64,000 nt of DNA, taken from NCBI RefSeq assembly GCF_014635685.1, contig NZ_BMDH01000001.1:434001-498000 (forward strand). The letters run 5' to 3'. Source of the DNA: Galliscardovia ingluviei. Lineage in GTDB: Bacteria > Actinomycetota > Actinomycetes > Actinomycetales > Bifidobacteriaceae. The translations under genes were made by a program, and so were the position numbers. Shown one piece after another: positions 36,092-46,679 of the stretch (position 1 is the stretch's first letter; each line of letters begins with the position of its first letter). A model generated the notes under the pieces. That model saw only the letters and a program-made list of their open reading frames with translations. It made no database searches and had not been told where the DNA came from.

Positions 36092-39000
36092 ATGGCTGCT
36101 TCTTCAAATTTCGTACATTTGCATAATCACACGCACTATTCTTTGCTTGACGGTGCAAGTAAAATTCCTAATCTTGTCTCTCGCGTGCGTGAATTAGGTA
36201 TGCCAGCAGTAGCCATTACTGATCATGGTAATATGCATGGCGCATATGAAATGTGGTCTACCTGTGTGAAGCAGGGTGTAAAGCCGATTATTGGTATTGA
36301 AGCGTATGTTACTCCTGAAACTTCCAGACGTGATCCAAGTCGTGTGAATTGGGATACACAGTGGAATCCAGATATGGATGAGAAGCATCGTAAACGTAAT
36401 CCTGATGATGTTTCCGGCGGCGGTTTGTACACGCATATGACGCTGTGGGCAGAAAATGATGAGGGTCTTGTAAACCTCATGAAATCTTCATCGCGTGCAA
36501 ATCTTGAGGGTCGTGTGATGCGTTATCCTCGTATGGACAAGGAGTTACTGTCTACCTACTCAAAAGGAGTTATTGCTTCTTCTGGCTGCCCGTCAGGAGT
36601 TATTCAGACGCGCATTCGTTTAGGTCAGTTTGATGAGGCTCTACGCTATGCAGGAGAAATGCAGGATATTTTTGGGAAGGATAGTTTCTTTATCGAGCTC
36701 ATGGATCACGGCATAGAGATAGAAAGCCGTGTAACTAAAGATTTACTGGAGATTGCAAAAAGATTGAATGCTCCACTTCTTGCAACGAATGATTCTCATT
36801 ATGTACTTGAAGAAGACAGTAGTGCTCAAGATGCCATGTTATGCATTAATTCCAATGCTAAGCTTGACGAACCAGACCGTTTCAAGTTTGATGGTTCCGG
36901 ATATTTTATCCGCACCGCCGAGCAAATGAGATCTTTATTTAAGGAATTTCCTGAAGCCTGCGATAACACACTACGTATAGCTGAACGCTGTAACGTAATG
37001 TTTGATGATAATGAAGATGGCGCCTTTATGCCGCAATTCCCGTGTCCTAAGGGTTGGGATGAGACATCACTCTTTTTGAAAAAAGTTGAAGAAGGCTTGG
37101 AAGCCCGGTATAACGGCAATGTGCCTGAATATGTATTGCAACAGGCTGACTATGAATGTGGTGTTATTTGCCAGATGCAGTTCTGCGGATACTTCCTTGT
37201 TGTTGCTGACTATATTAACTGGGCAAAAGCACATGGCGTAATGGTAGGTCCTGGTCGTGGTTCAGCAGCTGGTTCCATGGTGGCGTATGCGATGGGTATT
37301 ACCGAGCTGGATCCGCTTGAGCATGGTTTGATTTTTGAAAGGTTCCTTAACCCTGAACGTGTTTCTTTGCCTGATATCGATACTGATTTCGATCCTGATG
37401 GCAGGGCAAAAGTATTGGAGTATGTGGCTGATAAGTATGGTCACGACAAGGTAGCACAATGTGTGATTTATGGCACGATTAAAACGAAACAGGCTCTTAA
37501 AGATGCTGCACGTATTATGAGTTACGAGTACTCGATGGGTGAAACTCTTACCAAAGCGCTGCCTCCGAGCAAAAATGGTAAAGATGCCTCGCTTTCTGAT
37601 ATTTTTGATGAGCATTCTAAACGCTACGATGAGGCGCGAGAATTCCGTGAGCTTATCGAATCGAATTCTGATGCTGCTCGTATTACCGAGCAAGCAAAAG
37701 GTATCGAGGGTCTGATCCGCCAAACCGGTGTGCATGCTTGCGCGACGATTATGGGTTCCGAGCCAATTACTGATACGTCTCCGTTACTTGAACGCACAGA
37801 CGGTACGGTGACGACCACATTTGAGTACCATACTTGTGAAACACTAGGTTTGGTTAAGATGGACTTTTTAGGTCTATCTAATTTGACGGTAATTCGCGAT
37901 ACTTTACGAAATATTGAGCGTAATGGTAAAGAGGCAATCGACTATACCAAAATCCCATTGGATGATAAGCAAACTTACGAATTATTAGCTCGAGGGGATA
38001 CTTTGGGTGTGTTCCAGCTGGATTCTGATGGTATGAGGGCGCTACTGAAAAGTTTGAAGCCCGATAACTTTAATGATATTTCTGCACTGATTGCTCTGTA
38101 TCGTCCAGGTCCTATGGATATGGACTCGCATAATAATTATGCCAAGCGTAAGAATGGATTACAGCAGATTGAACCAATACATCCAGAATTAAGTGAACCG
38201 TTAAAAGAGGTGCTGGATGAGACTTATGGTCTGATAGTCTATCAGGAACAGGTGCAGTCTGCAGCACGTATTTTGGCCGGGTATTCGCTTGGTAAGGCAG
38301 ATGTGTTGCGCCGTGCTATGGGTAAGAAGAAGCCAGAAGTACTGGCTAAAGAAAAGGTGCCATTCTTTGCAGGTATGAAAGAGCATGGCTACTCTGAAGA
38401 AGCTGCACAAGCGGTGTGGGATGTGCTCGTGCCGTTCTCAGGCTACGCTTTTAATAAGGCACATTCCGCAGCATATGGCTTGATTTCATATTGGACTGCG
38501 TATTTGAAAACGCATTATCCTGTGGAATTTATGGCAGCACTGTTGCAAAACGAGCGCACGAACAAAGACAAAACAGCACTATATCTCGGTGAAGCACGCC
38601 GTATGGGTATTAAGGTTTTGCCTCCAGACGTTAATGAGTCAGTACTGGAATACTCAGCAGTAGGTGATGTAGTGCGCTTTGGTTTGGGTGCAATTAGAAA
38701 TGTTGGTGATAAAGCTGTTGAAGATATTATTGCTGAACGTAACTCTTCACGCGGCAAATTTGTGAATTTCGCAGACTATATTAAGCGCGTCCCATTAACA
38801 GCATTAAATAGACGATTAGTGGAGTCGCTGATTAAAGCAGGGGCATTTGACTCTATTGACCCAAACCGTAGGGCATTAGTAACCATTCACGAGTCAGCCA
38901 TCAATCAAGTAGTGCCGCTGAAACGCAAAGAAGCAGAAGGACAATTCGATTTGTTCTCAAGTTTTGGCGATGAAAGCGAGCAGGAGGACTTACTGCAAGA

Positions 39001-39682
39001 CGCAGGCATTGTTGTGCCGCAGATAGAGGAGTGGGATAAGAAAACCAAGCTCAATTTTGAACGCGAAATGCTGGGATTGTATGTTTCCGATCATCCGCTA
39101 AGCGGTATGGCATCAATTTTGGCTGGTTTGCGTGATTATTCGTTAGCACAGTTGATTGATCGAGCTGACCAACTGCAAGAACGTGAGCTTGTTACTGTAG
39201 CTGGACTAATCACTGCTGTCGAGCGTAAAGTCTCCCGAAAAGGTAATCCTTGGGCATTAGTAACAATCGAGGATATGGAAAGCTCTATGCAATGCCTATT
39301 CTTTGGCAAAGCATATGAAGAACATGCTTCACAATTAGTGCTCGACACAGTGGTGCAAATTCGTGGTTTCGCAGAGGCAAGAGATGAGACTGTATCACTG
39401 CGTGCTCAGGATATGCAGGTGCCATCATTAGAAGCACAGGATACGAAGCCATTAGTGTTGCTTTTCCCGGCAACAGGCTTAGATCAAGCCCGAGTACAGT
39501 CGCTCACTCATGTGCTGCATGCCTATCCTGGCAATTGTGAAGTGCGTCTTGCTTTGGTGCATGATTCAGGCAAAGTAACGGTAATGACCTTGGGAGACAA
39601 TTTTAGGATTGCCCGTGAAAGTGCGTTATTTGCTGAATTAAAAACAGTATTTGGTCCAGCTTGTTTACCAAGCACATTGTGA
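36092..39682 (+). CDS. dnaE: DNA polymerase III subunit alpha
   Basis: A replicative polymerase of 1196 residues from this start. The PHP domain opens it (HLHNHTHYSLLDGASK; TDHGNMHGAYEMW). The polymerase core has GRGSAAGSMVAYAMGIT and the catalytic LPDIDTDFDPDGR near residue 427. SLKPDNFNDISALIALYRPGPM and the helix-hairpin-helix region follow. An OB domain lies near the end (VTVAGLITAVERKVSRKG). It is DnaE1-like in length. ATG 36092 is preferred because MAASSNFVHLHNHT fits family N-termini; ATG 36080 is the alternative, and neither has a strong ribosome site. Confidence 0.96.
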   Translation: MAASSNFVHLHNHTHYSLLDGASKIPNLVSRVRELGMPAVAITDHGNMHGAYEMWSTCVKQGVKPIIGIEAYVTPETSRRDPSRVNWDTQWNPDMDEKHRKRNPDDVSGGGLYTHMTLWAENDEGLVNLMKSSSRANLEGRVMRYPRMDKELLSTYSKGVIASSGCPSGVIQTRIRLGQFDEALRYAGEMQDIFGKDSFFIELMDHGIEIESRVTKDLLEIAKRLNAPLLATNDSHYVLEEDSSAQDAMLCINSNAKLDEPDRFKFDGSGYFIRTAEQMRSLFKEFPEACDNTLRIAERCNVMFDDNEDGAFMPQFPCPKGWDETSLFLKKVEEGLEARYNGNVPEYVLQQADYECGVICQMQFCGYFLVVADYINWAKAHGVMVGPGRGSAAGSMVAYAMGITELDPLEHGLIFERFLNPERVSLPDIDTDFDPDGRAKVLEYVADKYGHDKVAQCVIYGTIKTKQALKDAARIMSYEYSMGETLTKALPPSKNGKDASLSDIFDEHSKRYDEAREFRELIESNSDAARITEQAKGIEGLIRQTGVHACATIMGSEPITDTSPLLERTDGTVTTTFEYHTCETLGLVKMDFLGLSNLTVIRDTLRNIERNGKEAIDYTKIPLDDKQTYELLARGDTLGVFQLDSDGMRALLKSLKPDNFNDISALIALYRPGPMDMDSHNNYAKRKNGLQQIEPIHPELSEPLKEVLDETYGLIVYQEQVQSAARILAGYSLGKADVLRRAMGKKKPEVLAKEKVPFFAGMKEHGYSEEAAQAVWDVLVPFSGYAFNKAHSAAYGLISYWTAYLKTHYPVEFMAALLQNERTNKDKTALYLGEARRMGIKVLPPDVNESVLEYSAVGDVVRFGLGAIRNVGDKAVEDIIAERNSSRGKFVNFADYIKRVPLTALNRRLVESLIKAGAFDSIDPNRRALVTIHESAINQVVPLKRKEAEGQFDLFSSFGDESEQEDLLQDAGIVVPQIEEWDKKTKLNFEREMLGLYVSDHPLSGMASILAGLRDYSLAQLIDRADQLQERELVTVAGLITAVERKVSRKGNPWALVTIEDMESSMQCLFFGKAYEEHASQLVLDTVVQIRGFAEARDETVSLRAQDMQVPSLEAQDTKPLVLLFPATGLDQARVQSLTHVLHAYPGNCEVRLALVHDSGKVTVMTLGDNFRIARESALFAELKTVFGPACLPSTL

Positions 39683-39787
39683 TTGTAATGGATGTAAACG
39701 CACGTCCAACAGAAGAGAAAAGACCGTACTGTGAGAAAAATGCTTGTTCAGCTCGACACTGTTTGTGGAAATCCATAGGATTTTGAT

Positions 39788-41194
39788 ATGGCTGAATCTA
39801 CAGAACAAATAATGCGCACCATTGATTTGCGCGGAACAACCCTAACACGTGCCGAGCTGCTCGAAGCAATGCCTCGAGCAGAAATGGGTACATTTGAAGC
39901 AACAGACCTCGTCCGTCCTATTCTCGATGATGTGAAAGAACGCGGAGCTGCTGCATTACGCGACTACGGTGAGAAGTTCGATGGCGTTCGTCCTCACTAT
40001 TTGCGTGTGCCTAAGGAGGAGCTTGAACGCTCATTAGAGCAACTAGATCCTAAGGTTCGCGCTGCAATTGAAGAATCCGTACGACGTTCACGTGCCGTGG
40101 CAGCAACACAAGTGCCAAAGCCATTCTATACCGATTTAGCTGATGGTGCTCGAGTGAGCGAACGTTGGATTCCAGTAGAACGAGTAGGCTTATACGTTCC
40201 AGGTGGAAAAGCTGTGTATCCAAGCTCAGTGATTATGAACGCGGTACCGGCACAAGCTGCGGGCGTGGAATCGCTTGCTATTGCTACCCCTCCAAGCAAA
40301 TCCAATAATGATGGTTTACCAGATCGCACTATTCTGGCAACATGCGCAATTTTGGGTGTAGACGAAGTATATGCTGTTGGCGGCGCTCAAGCAGTTGCAA
40401 TGTTTGCCTATGGCGCTCGCGGTAGTGAGCCACAAGATGGCGAGATTCTGTGCGAGCCAGTCGATAAGATTACCGGTCCTGGCAATATTTTCGTGGCTAC
40501 TGCAAAATCTTTGGTATCCGGCATTGTTGGCATTGACGCTGTGGCAGGTCCTACAGAAATTGGTATTATTGCAGATTCAACGGCTAATCCAGGCTGGCTT
40601 GCAGCTGATTTAATCGGTCAGGCTGAGCACGATGAGCTTGCTGGCTCTGTACTGATTACCGATGATACTGATCTTGCCCAGCAAGTGCTTGATGAGTTGG
40701 CTGTACGAGTGCCACGCACCAAGCATGCAGATCGCGTGGCAACATCACTTTCTGGTAAGCAATCAGCAATTATTATTACGGATGATTTACAGCAGTCCAT
40801 TGCTGTAGCTAATGCATATGCGGCAGAGCACTTGGAAATTCAAACCGAAGACCCAGATGCAGTTATCCCGCAAATTCGTAATGCTGGAGCTATTTTCCGC
40901 GGAGGCTATTCACCAGTGCCTTTGGGCGACTATATGTCCGGCTCGAATCACGTGCTTCCTACAGGTGGTACCGCACGATTTGCAGCAGCACTTGGCGTTC
41001 ATACGTTTATGAAGCCAGTAGAAGTTATCGAATATGATGCTACTGGTTTGGGTGCTATTGCTGATCGTATTAACAATTTTGCAGTAAGTGAGGATTTGCC
41101 AGCACATGGTGAAAGCGTACTTACACGCTTTGTTGATGATCCATATGATAAAGACACACTTGATGAACAAATTGCTAAGGCAGGTTTAGTATGA
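39788..41194 (+). CDS. hisD: histidinol dehydrogenase
   Basis: A 468-residue HisD that catalyses the last two steps of histidine synthesis. It is zinc-dependent: GLYVPGGKAVYPSSV, YAVGGAQAVAMFAYG, KITGPGNIFVATAK, IAGPTE-type VAGPTEIGIIAD and AEHLEIQTEDP are present, with GQAEHDELA giving metal or catalytic ligands. It is the first gene of the his operon, with AGGA about 7 bases before ATG. The 105-bp gap after dnaE presumably holds the operon promoter; no attenuator-like His-rich leader is visible. Confidence 0.97.
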   Translation: MAESTEQIMRTIDLRGTTLTRAELLEAMPRAEMGTFEATDLVRPILDDVKERGAAALRDYGEKFDGVRPHYLRVPKEELERSLEQLDPKVRAAIEESVRRSRAVAATQVPKPFYTDLADGARVSERWIPVERVGLYVPGGKAVYPSSVIMNAVPAQAAGVESLAIATPPSKSNNDGLPDRTILATCAILGVDEVYAVGGAQAVAMFAYGARGSEPQDGEILCEPVDKITGPGNIFVATAKSLVSGIVGIDAVAGPTEIGIIADSTANPGWLAADLIGQAEHDELAGSVLITDDTDLAQQVLDELAVRVPRTKHADRVATSLSGKQSAIIITDDLQQSIAVANAYAAEHLEIQTEDPDAVIPQIRNAGAIFRGGYSPVPLGDYMSGSNHVLPTGGTARFAAALGVHTFMKPVEVIEYDATGLGAIADRINNFAVSEDLPAHGESVLTRFVDDPYDKDTLDEQIAKAGLV

Positions 41195-42333
41195 TTCCAT
41201 CAAGTCTGCCGTTACGAGCAGATCTGCGGGGCGAAGAACCATATGGTGCCCCGCAGCTCGATGTGCCAGTATGTCTGAATGTCAATGAGAATCCGTATGC
41301 CCCTTCACCTGAGGTTATCGATGCTATTGTTCAGCATGTTCACGATATTTCAGGAACACTAAATCGCTATCCCGACCGCGAACATATTGAGTTACGCAAG
41401 GCATTATCAAGGTACTTAGCTCAAGAGTCTCATGTAGATTTACCTGCGGAATGCTTGTGGGCAGCTAATGGTTCCAATGAGATTATGCTCCAGCTGTTCC
41501 AAGCATTCGGAGGACCTGGCACTACGGCATTGGGCTTTGCTCCGACGTATTCCATGTATCCTGAATATGCTCGTGACACTTTTACTGGCTGGCAAACTGT
41601 AGAGCGCAATGACGACTTTACGTTGAATCGTGAACGCGCTGTTAAAGCTATTGAAGACATCGGTCCTTCAATAGTGCTGGCCACAAGTCCTAATAATCCC
41701 ACTGGTACACCTTTATCAATGGAGGATACGCTCGAACTCTTAGCGGCCTGTGAGCGTACACAAGTTGCTGGTGCAGCTTCTGGAGTACACCCGATTCTTG
41801 TAGTTGATGAAGCATATATTGAGTTCCGCTCTGCTGATGTGCCTTCAGCAACAACATTGATTGCTGAACATCCTCATCTTGCAGTAAGTAGGACAATGAG
41901 CAAGGCTTTTGCATACGCCGGAGCTCGACTTGGCTATCTTGCAGCAAGTCAAGGCATTATTGATGCTGTGCGCATTGTTCGCATGCCATACCATTTAAGT
42001 GCGGTTACACAGGCGGTTGCATTGGCAGCGCTTGAACATGCAGATGAGCAGTTAGCGCAAGTGGCTCATTTGCGACAAACTCGTGAGGAAACCAAACAGT
42101 GGCTTGAATCATTGCAAGTACACGGCAATCCTATTCGTGTCGCTGATTCACAATCAAATTTCTTATTCTTTGGAACTTTTCCTGATAGGGAGTTTGTTTT
42201 TAACGAATTGCTGAAGCGTGGCGTGCTCATTCGTGACGTCGGTCCAACTGGCTGGCTTCGCGTGTGCATGGGTACTGATGAAGAAATGGAACGCTTCCGT
42301 GATGCATTCAGGGAAGTACTTGCATTACTATAA
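41191..42333 (+). CDS. hisC: histidinol-phosphate aminotransferase
   Basis: A 380-residue PLP enzyme converting imidazole-acetol phosphate to histidinol phosphate. NVNENPYAPSPEV near the N-terminus, ANGSNEIMLQLFQAF, ATSPNNPTGTPL, VVDEAYIEF and SRTMSKAFAYAGARLGY (PLP lysine in SKAFA) are typical of HisC. It overlaps hisD by 4 bp (ATGA), so translation is probably coupled. Confidence 0.96.
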   Translation: MIPSSLPLRADLRGEEPYGAPQLDVPVCLNVNENPYAPSPEVIDAIVQHVHDISGTLNRYPDREHIELRKALSRYLAQESHVDLPAECLWAANGSNEIMLQLFQAFGGPGTTALGFAPTYSMYPEYARDTFTGWQTVERNDDFTLNRERAVKAIEDIGPSIVLATSPNNPTGTPLSMEDTLELLAACERTQVAGAASGVHPILVVDEAYIEFRSADVPSATTLIAEHPHLAVSRTMSKAFAYAGARLGYLAASQGIIDAVRIVRMPYHLSAVTQAVALAALEHADEQLAQVAHLRQTREETKQWLESLQVHGNPIRVADSQSNFLFFGTFPDREFVFNELLKRGVLIRDVGPTGWLRVCMGTDEEMERFRDAFREVLALL

Positions 42334-42357
42334 GTGTCGTAAGTAAAGGAAGTTATA

Positions 42358-42960
42358 GTGTCTACTCGAAGTGCAGTAATAGAGCGAACCACTAGTGAAT
42401 CATCTATTCGCTTGTCATTAGATATTGATGGTACCGGTAAAACAGATATAGATACTTCAGTGCCGTTCTTTAATCATATGATGACGGCTTTAGGTAAGCA
42501 TTCATTGATTGATTTGTCTATTAGTGCACATGGTGATACTGATATTGATGTTCACCATACGGTCGAAGATACGGCTATTGTGTTTGGTGAAGCCTTGCGC
42601 AAAGCAATGGGCGATAAGCGAGGTATTCGCCGTTTTGCTGACGCAACAGTGCCATTGGATGAAGCCTTAGCAAAAGTTGTTGTTGATATTTCGGGTAGAC
42701 CATACTGTGTGTGTTCCGGTGAACCTGAGGGCTTTGAATTTGCCTTAATTGGAGGGCATTTTACTGGTTCTTTAGTGCGACATGTTATGGAATCTATTGC
42801 AATGCACGCTGGAATTTGCTTACATGTACAAGTGTTAGCTGGTCGTGATCCACATCATATTGCGGAAGCAGAGTTTAAGGCATTGGCAAGAGCTTTGCGT
42901 TTTGCTCTTGAACCTGACCCGCGTGTGGACGGCATTCCAAGCACAAAGGGGGCATTGTGA
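42358..42960 (+). CDS. hisB: imidazoleglycerol-phosphate dehydratase
   Basis: A 200-residue monofunctional HisB. The metal-binding repeats are seen as [14 protein letters not shown] then [13 protein letters not shown], and later [16 protein letters not shown] and [17 protein letters not shown]. No HisB-N phosphatase domain is attached. It starts at GTG 42358 behind AAAGGAAGTTATA. Confidence 0.96.
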   Translation: MSTRSAVIERTTSESSIRLSLDIDGTGKTDIDTSVPFFNHMMTALGKHSLIDLSISAHGDTDIDVHHTVEDTAIVFGEALRKAMGDKRGIRRFADATVPLDEALAKVVVDISGRPYCVCSGEPEGFEFALIGGHFTGSLVRHVMESIAMHAGICLHVQVLAGRDPHHIAEAEFKALARALRFALEPDPRVDGIPSTKGAL

Positions 42961-43535
42961 GCGACGATTATTTTCTAAGCGATGAAGAAATCAATGCGGC
43001 GTTAGAAGGTTTTGAGCGAGACTTTTCTGGAATCGATAACTTTGAAGACGAACTTGCGGGAGTGTTAGGCGATAAAGCAAAAAGTGCAGTGCTGGTTACC
43101 AGACTTTCTTCAGCACAGTTATTAGCTGCATTCTGCCAGCTTTCTGATATTTCTGCAACGTGTATTGCCAGCGACAAAGGTGCAGTAGCACTATTGCGCA
43201 ATCTTGATGGTGACGGTCCGGAGGCAGCCGCCCGCGATTTAACAACTGTTGTTTCAGGACTCAGCCTAGCCTTGGCTGTAAATCGCGCAGATCATATTGA
43301 AGCTACATTATGGGCAAATGGACAGAAAGCTGATGATATTGCTCCTCCGATTATGTTTATGAATGCGCCTGATTTTGTTGAAGATATGATGATTGGTTCA
43401 ACAACTTTGGATGCGTTGAAAACACGAGAGGATGCAGTGGATTCTGGTTCGCTTGATCGCAAGGGTGCTCTTGCTGTTATCGCGCAGCACACGCGATTTG
43501 GAAGAGCTGGTAAAGGTGGTTCTCGAGTAAGTTAA
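42957..43535 (+). CDS. uncharacterised protein inside the his operon
   Basis: A 192-residue soluble acidic protein that I do not recognise as a characterised family. Its GTG overlaps the hisB stop by 4 bp (GTGA), so it is translationally coupled to histidine enzymes. The N-terminus is acidic ([21 protein letters not shown]). The middle is Ala/Leu-rich and could form an alpha/beta fold ([40 protein letters not shown]). The C-terminus is basic ([11 protein letters not shown]). No membrane segment or signal is seen. Its place in the operon suggests a role linked to histidine or purine-derived intermediates, which is inference only. Confidence 0.75.
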   Translation: MSDDYFLSDEEINAALEGFERDFSGIDNFEDELAGVLGDKAKSAVLVTRLSSAQLLAAFCQLSDISATCIASDKGAVALLRNLDGDGPEAAARDLTTVVSGLSLALAVNRADHIEATLWANGQKADDIAPPIMFMNAPDFVEDMMIGSTTLDALKTREDAVDSGSLDRKGALAVIAQHTRFGRAGKGGSRVS

Positions 43536-43599
43536 ACTGTCTTGCACAAGTACATGTACAGAAGCAGTTACGTTGACTCGCAAGAGTAGGGGAGTGGGC

Positions 43600-44292
43600 A
43601 TGACCTCTGTTGTCGTATTAGACTACGGTTTTGGCAATGTTCGTTCGATGGTTCGAGCTCTAGCCAATGTCGGAGCTGATGTTACTTTAACGAGTGATGT
43701 TCAGCAGGCAAGAGACGCCGATGGACTAGTTGTTCCAGGTGTTGGTGCGTTTGCTGCGGTAATGCGAGGATTAACTGCAGTAGATGGAGATCGTATTATC
43801 TACGAACGATTGCAAGAAGGTAAGCCAGTTCTCGGCGTATGCGTTGGTTTACAAATCATGTTTGAACAAGGTGTTGAACATGATATTTTATGCCAGGGTT
43901 TAGGCCTTATTCGCGGCACTGTTCGACAGCTTGATGCTCCTGTGGTGCCCCATATGGGTTGGAATACGCTCTCTAGTGCGCCTAAAAGTACTTTATTTGA
44001 AGGTCTTGAAGATCAGCGTTTTTATTTTGTGCATTCATATGCTGCACAAGCAGATGAAGTACTTGCTTTACAAAACAATGCGTCAGAAGAGAGTAGACAA
44101 GCGACTGATATGCAGCATGGACAGTGGCAATTGCTGCAACAGTATCCGCTGAATATTACCACGTGTCACTATGGTGATGAGACTTTTGTAGCAGCGTTTG
44201 AACAAGGTCCATTAAGTGCCACCCAATTCCATCCTGAAAAATCAGGAGATGCTGGGGCGGCATTATTGCGAAATTGGTTACGAATACTCTAA
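43600..44292 (+). CDS. hisH: imidazole glycerol phosphate synthase, glutaminase subunit
   Basis: A 230-residue class I glutamine amidotransferase feeding ammonia to HisF. LDYGFGNVRSM, VLGVCVGLQIMFEQG (nucleophile Cys), PHMGWN, YFVHSYAA and ATQFHPEKSGDAG (His-Glu) are all present. I place the start at ATG 43600, preceded by AGGGGAGT; a TTG at 43573 is less likely. An insertion near 155-175 (SEESRQATDMQHG) makes it a little long. hisF is not in the window. Confidence 0.95.
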   Translation: MTSVVVLDYGFGNVRSMVRALANVGADVTLTSDVQQARDADGLVVPGVGAFAAVMRGLTAVDGDRIIYERLQEGKPVLGVCVGLQIMFEQGVEHDILCQGLGLIRGTVRQLDAPVVPHMGWNTLSSAPKSTLFEGLEDQRFYFVHSYAAQADEVLALQNNASEESRQATDMQHGQWQLLQQYPLNITTCHYGDETFVAAFEQGPLSATQFHPEKSGDAGAALLRNWLRIL

Positions 44293-44380
44293 AGCACTGA
44301 TACTGCAATGCACTGCAGTAAAGTAAACAGGGCGCCAATAATGCACCAATACTACCTGTACTAATGAGAGGCAGACAACG

Positions 44381-45106
44381 ATGATTACACTTCTTCCAGC
44401 AGTTGATGTTCGCGATGGCAAAGCAGTGCGATTGCGACAGGGAGCATCAGGATCAGAAACTGATTATGGTTCACCACTAGAAGCAGCTCGTTCGTGGTAT
44501 GAACAAGGTGCGACTTGGATTCATTTAGTAGACCTTGATGCTGCTTTTGGCACGGGTGACAATCGCGCTCAACTGCGTGATATTGTACAAGAGTTAGGCA
44601 CCAAGGTTCATATCGAAATGAGTGGCGGTATCCGCGATGATGTGAGTTTGCGTGCAGCTCTTGATGCAGGAGCATCCCGTGTGAATATTGGAACAGCAGC
44701 ATTAGAAAATCCTCAGTGGACATGTGCGGTAATTCAGGAATATGGCGATAGAGTAGCTGTTGGGCTTGATGTCCGAGGTACTACACTTGCAGCACGCGGT
44801 TGGGTTAAAGAAGGCGGCGATCTGTTCGAAACTATTGAAATGTTAAATCAAGCAGGATGCCGCAGATATGTAGTAACTGATGTGACACGCGATGGTATGA
44901 TGAGCGGTCCGAATATTGAGTTACTGCGCCAAGTAGCTCAACATACTGAAGCTAAGGTTACTGCCTCTGGCGGTATTGCTAAACTCGATGATTTGCGTGC
45001 TATTAATAGTCTTACACAAGATGGTGTTGATAGCGCGATTCTCGGAAAATCATTGTATGCAAAAGCGTTCACCTTGCAACAGGCGCTTGAAGTAGCTGCA
45101 CAATAG
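44381..45106 (+). CDS. priA: phosphoribosyl isomerase (PriA-type HisA)
   Basis: A 241-residue TIM barrel. [43 protein letters not shown] and [14 protein letters not shown] are HisA motifs. The pair AARGW followed by EGGDL matches the Arg/Trp signature of actinobacterial PriA, which isomerises both ProFAR (histidine) and PRA (tryptophan). Bifunctionality is therefore likely but rests on motif knowledge. It is the last his gene here and precedes glnA. Confidence 0.93.
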   Translation: MITLLPAVDVRDGKAVRLRQGASGSETDYGSPLEAARSWYEQGATWIHLVDLDAAFGTGDNRAQLRDIVQELGTKVHIEMSGGIRDDVSLRAALDAGASRVNIGTAALENPQWTCAVIQEYGDRVAVGLDVRGTTLAARGWVKEGGDLFETIEMLNQAGCRRYVVTDVTRDGMMSGPNIELLRQVAQHTEAKVTASGGIAKLDDLRAINSLTQDGVDSAILGKSLYAKAFTLQQALEVAAQ

Positions 45107-45171
45107 CAAAACTTGGGTGACACTCTTAGTAATTAACATACTCGGAATACGGATGTGACAAGATAGCAATT

Positions 45172-46509
45172 ATGGATAGACAGCAGGAATTTGCGCTCCG
45201 CACTGTTGAAGAGCGCGACGTGCGTTTTATACGCCTATGGTTTACTGATGTTTCAGGAACATTGAAATCAGTGGCTATTGCACCAGCAGAACTCGAATCG
45301 GCTTTTGAAGAGGGTATCGGGTTTGATGGTTCTGCTATTGAAGGTCTCACTCGCGTGTCTGAAGATGACATGATTGTGCGTCCTGATCCATCTACGTTCC
45401 AACTTTTGCCTTGGCGTGGTGGTAGGCAGGGTACTGCACGCATGTTTTGCGATGTGCTTACTCCTGAGGGAGAGCCATCATTGGGGGATCCCCGCCATGT
45501 GTTAAAGCGTACGCTTGCACGTGCAAAAGAGATGGGGTTCACTTTCTATATTCATCCTGAAATTGAATTCTATCTCTTTGAAATGCAGGATGATTGGAGC
45601 AGACCACCAAAGCCGGTAGATGAAGGCGGCTATTTTGATCATGTGCCACGCTCACCAGGTATGGATTTCCGCCGTGCGACAGTGAATATGCTTGAACAGA
45701 TGGGCATTTCTGTTGAGTATTCACATCATGAGGGCGGTCCTGGACAGAACGAAATTGATCTGCGCTATGCTGATGCGCTTACTATGGCGGATAATATTAT
45801 GACATTCCGCACTGTAGTAAAAGAGATTTCTCTTGAGCGCGGTATTCACGCCAGCTTTATGCCTAAGCCTCTTGCTGATAAGCCGGGCTCTGGTATGCAT
45901 ACGCATTTAAGCCTGTTTGAAGGGGATGCGAATGCCTTCTATGAAGCAGGTCAAGAATTTAATATGTCACTAACTGCTCGCCAATTCGCTGCTGGTATTT
46001 TGGCTCATGCAGCTGAAATTACAGCAGTTTGCGATCAGTACGTAAATTCGTATAAGCGTCTGTGGGGCGGTAACGAAGCTCCAAGCTATATTTGTTGGGG
46101 ACATAATAACCGTTCTGCTCTGCTACGTGTGCCACAATATAAGCCTGGTAAAGGCAATTCTGCACGTATGGAGTTCCGCGCTCTCGATCCTGTGACCAAT
46201 CCATATTTGGCTTATTCTCTGCTATTGGCTGCAGGTCTAGATGGTATTGAGCGCCAATTGCAGCTTGGAGAGCCAACAAGTGATGACGTCTGGGAGCTTA
46301 CTGATGATGAGCGCCGTGCAATGGGTATTGAGCCACTTCCAGACTCTCTCGATACGGCTTTGCGCATTATGGAAGGTTCTGATTTTGTGGCTAATGTGCT
46401 TGGTGAGCATGTGTTCCGTTACTTTATCCGTAATAAACGCAAAGAGTGGGAAGACTATCGCATGCAAGTGACGCCGTATGAATTAGAGCATTTCCTACCG
46501 CGTCTCTAA
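45172..46509 (+). CDS. glnA: glutamine synthetase, type I (GlnA2-like)
   Basis: A 445-residue GS-I. Motifs are FTDVSGTLKSVAI, GFDGSAIEGLTRV, HPEIEFYLFE, HHEGGPGQNEIDLRYADAL, FMPKPLADKPGSGMHTHLSL, KRLWGGNEAPSYICWG and AKGNSARMEFR-like residues. The length and lack of the roughly 25-residue insertion point to the alpha subtype, actinobacterial GlnA2, rather than the adenylylated GlnA1. It follows priA by 65 bp, so ammonia assimilation is placed beside glutamine-using HisH. Confidence 0.95.
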   Translation: MDRQQEFALRTVEERDVRFIRLWFTDVSGTLKSVAIAPAELESAFEEGIGFDGSAIEGLTRVSEDDMIVRPDPSTFQLLPWRGGRQGTARMFCDVLTPEGEPSLGDPRHVLKRTLARAKEMGFTFYIHPEIEFYLFEMQDDWSRPPKPVDEGGYFDHVPRSPGMDFRRATVNMLEQMGISVEYSHHEGGPGQNEIDLRYADALTMADNIMTFRTVVKEISLERGIHASFMPKPLADKPGSGMHTHLSLFEGDANAFYEAGQEFNMSLTARQFAAGILAHAAEITAVCDQYVNSYKRLWGGNEAPSYICWGHNNRSALLRVPQYKPGKGNSARMEFRALDPVTNPYLAYSLLLAAGLDGIERQLQLGEPTSDDVWELTDDERRAMGIEPLPDSLDTALRIMEGSDFVANVLGEHVFRYFIRNKRKEWEDYRMQVTPYELEHFLPRL

Positions 46510-46555
46510 TTGCTGGTGTTGCGTTTGTCAAAATACAATATGGTTACAGCCATAT

Positions 46556-46584
46556 GAGGTCAGTTTTTGGACTGGCCTCTTTTG
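46556..46584 (+). terminator. terminator after glnA
   Basis: GAGGTCAG and CTGGCCTC form an 8-bp stem with one G-U pair and an 8-base loop, followed by TTTT. A smaller hairpin (ATATGG / CCATAT) precedes it. Confidence 0.75.
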
Positions 46585-46679
46585 CGTAGTGTGAGAGGAA
46601 TCACGGTTAGGCAATGGAGTGTGTTTTGCAATTTATCTGTGATTAGCTTACCCTAAAGTGTACGAGAATCTGAGAGTAA

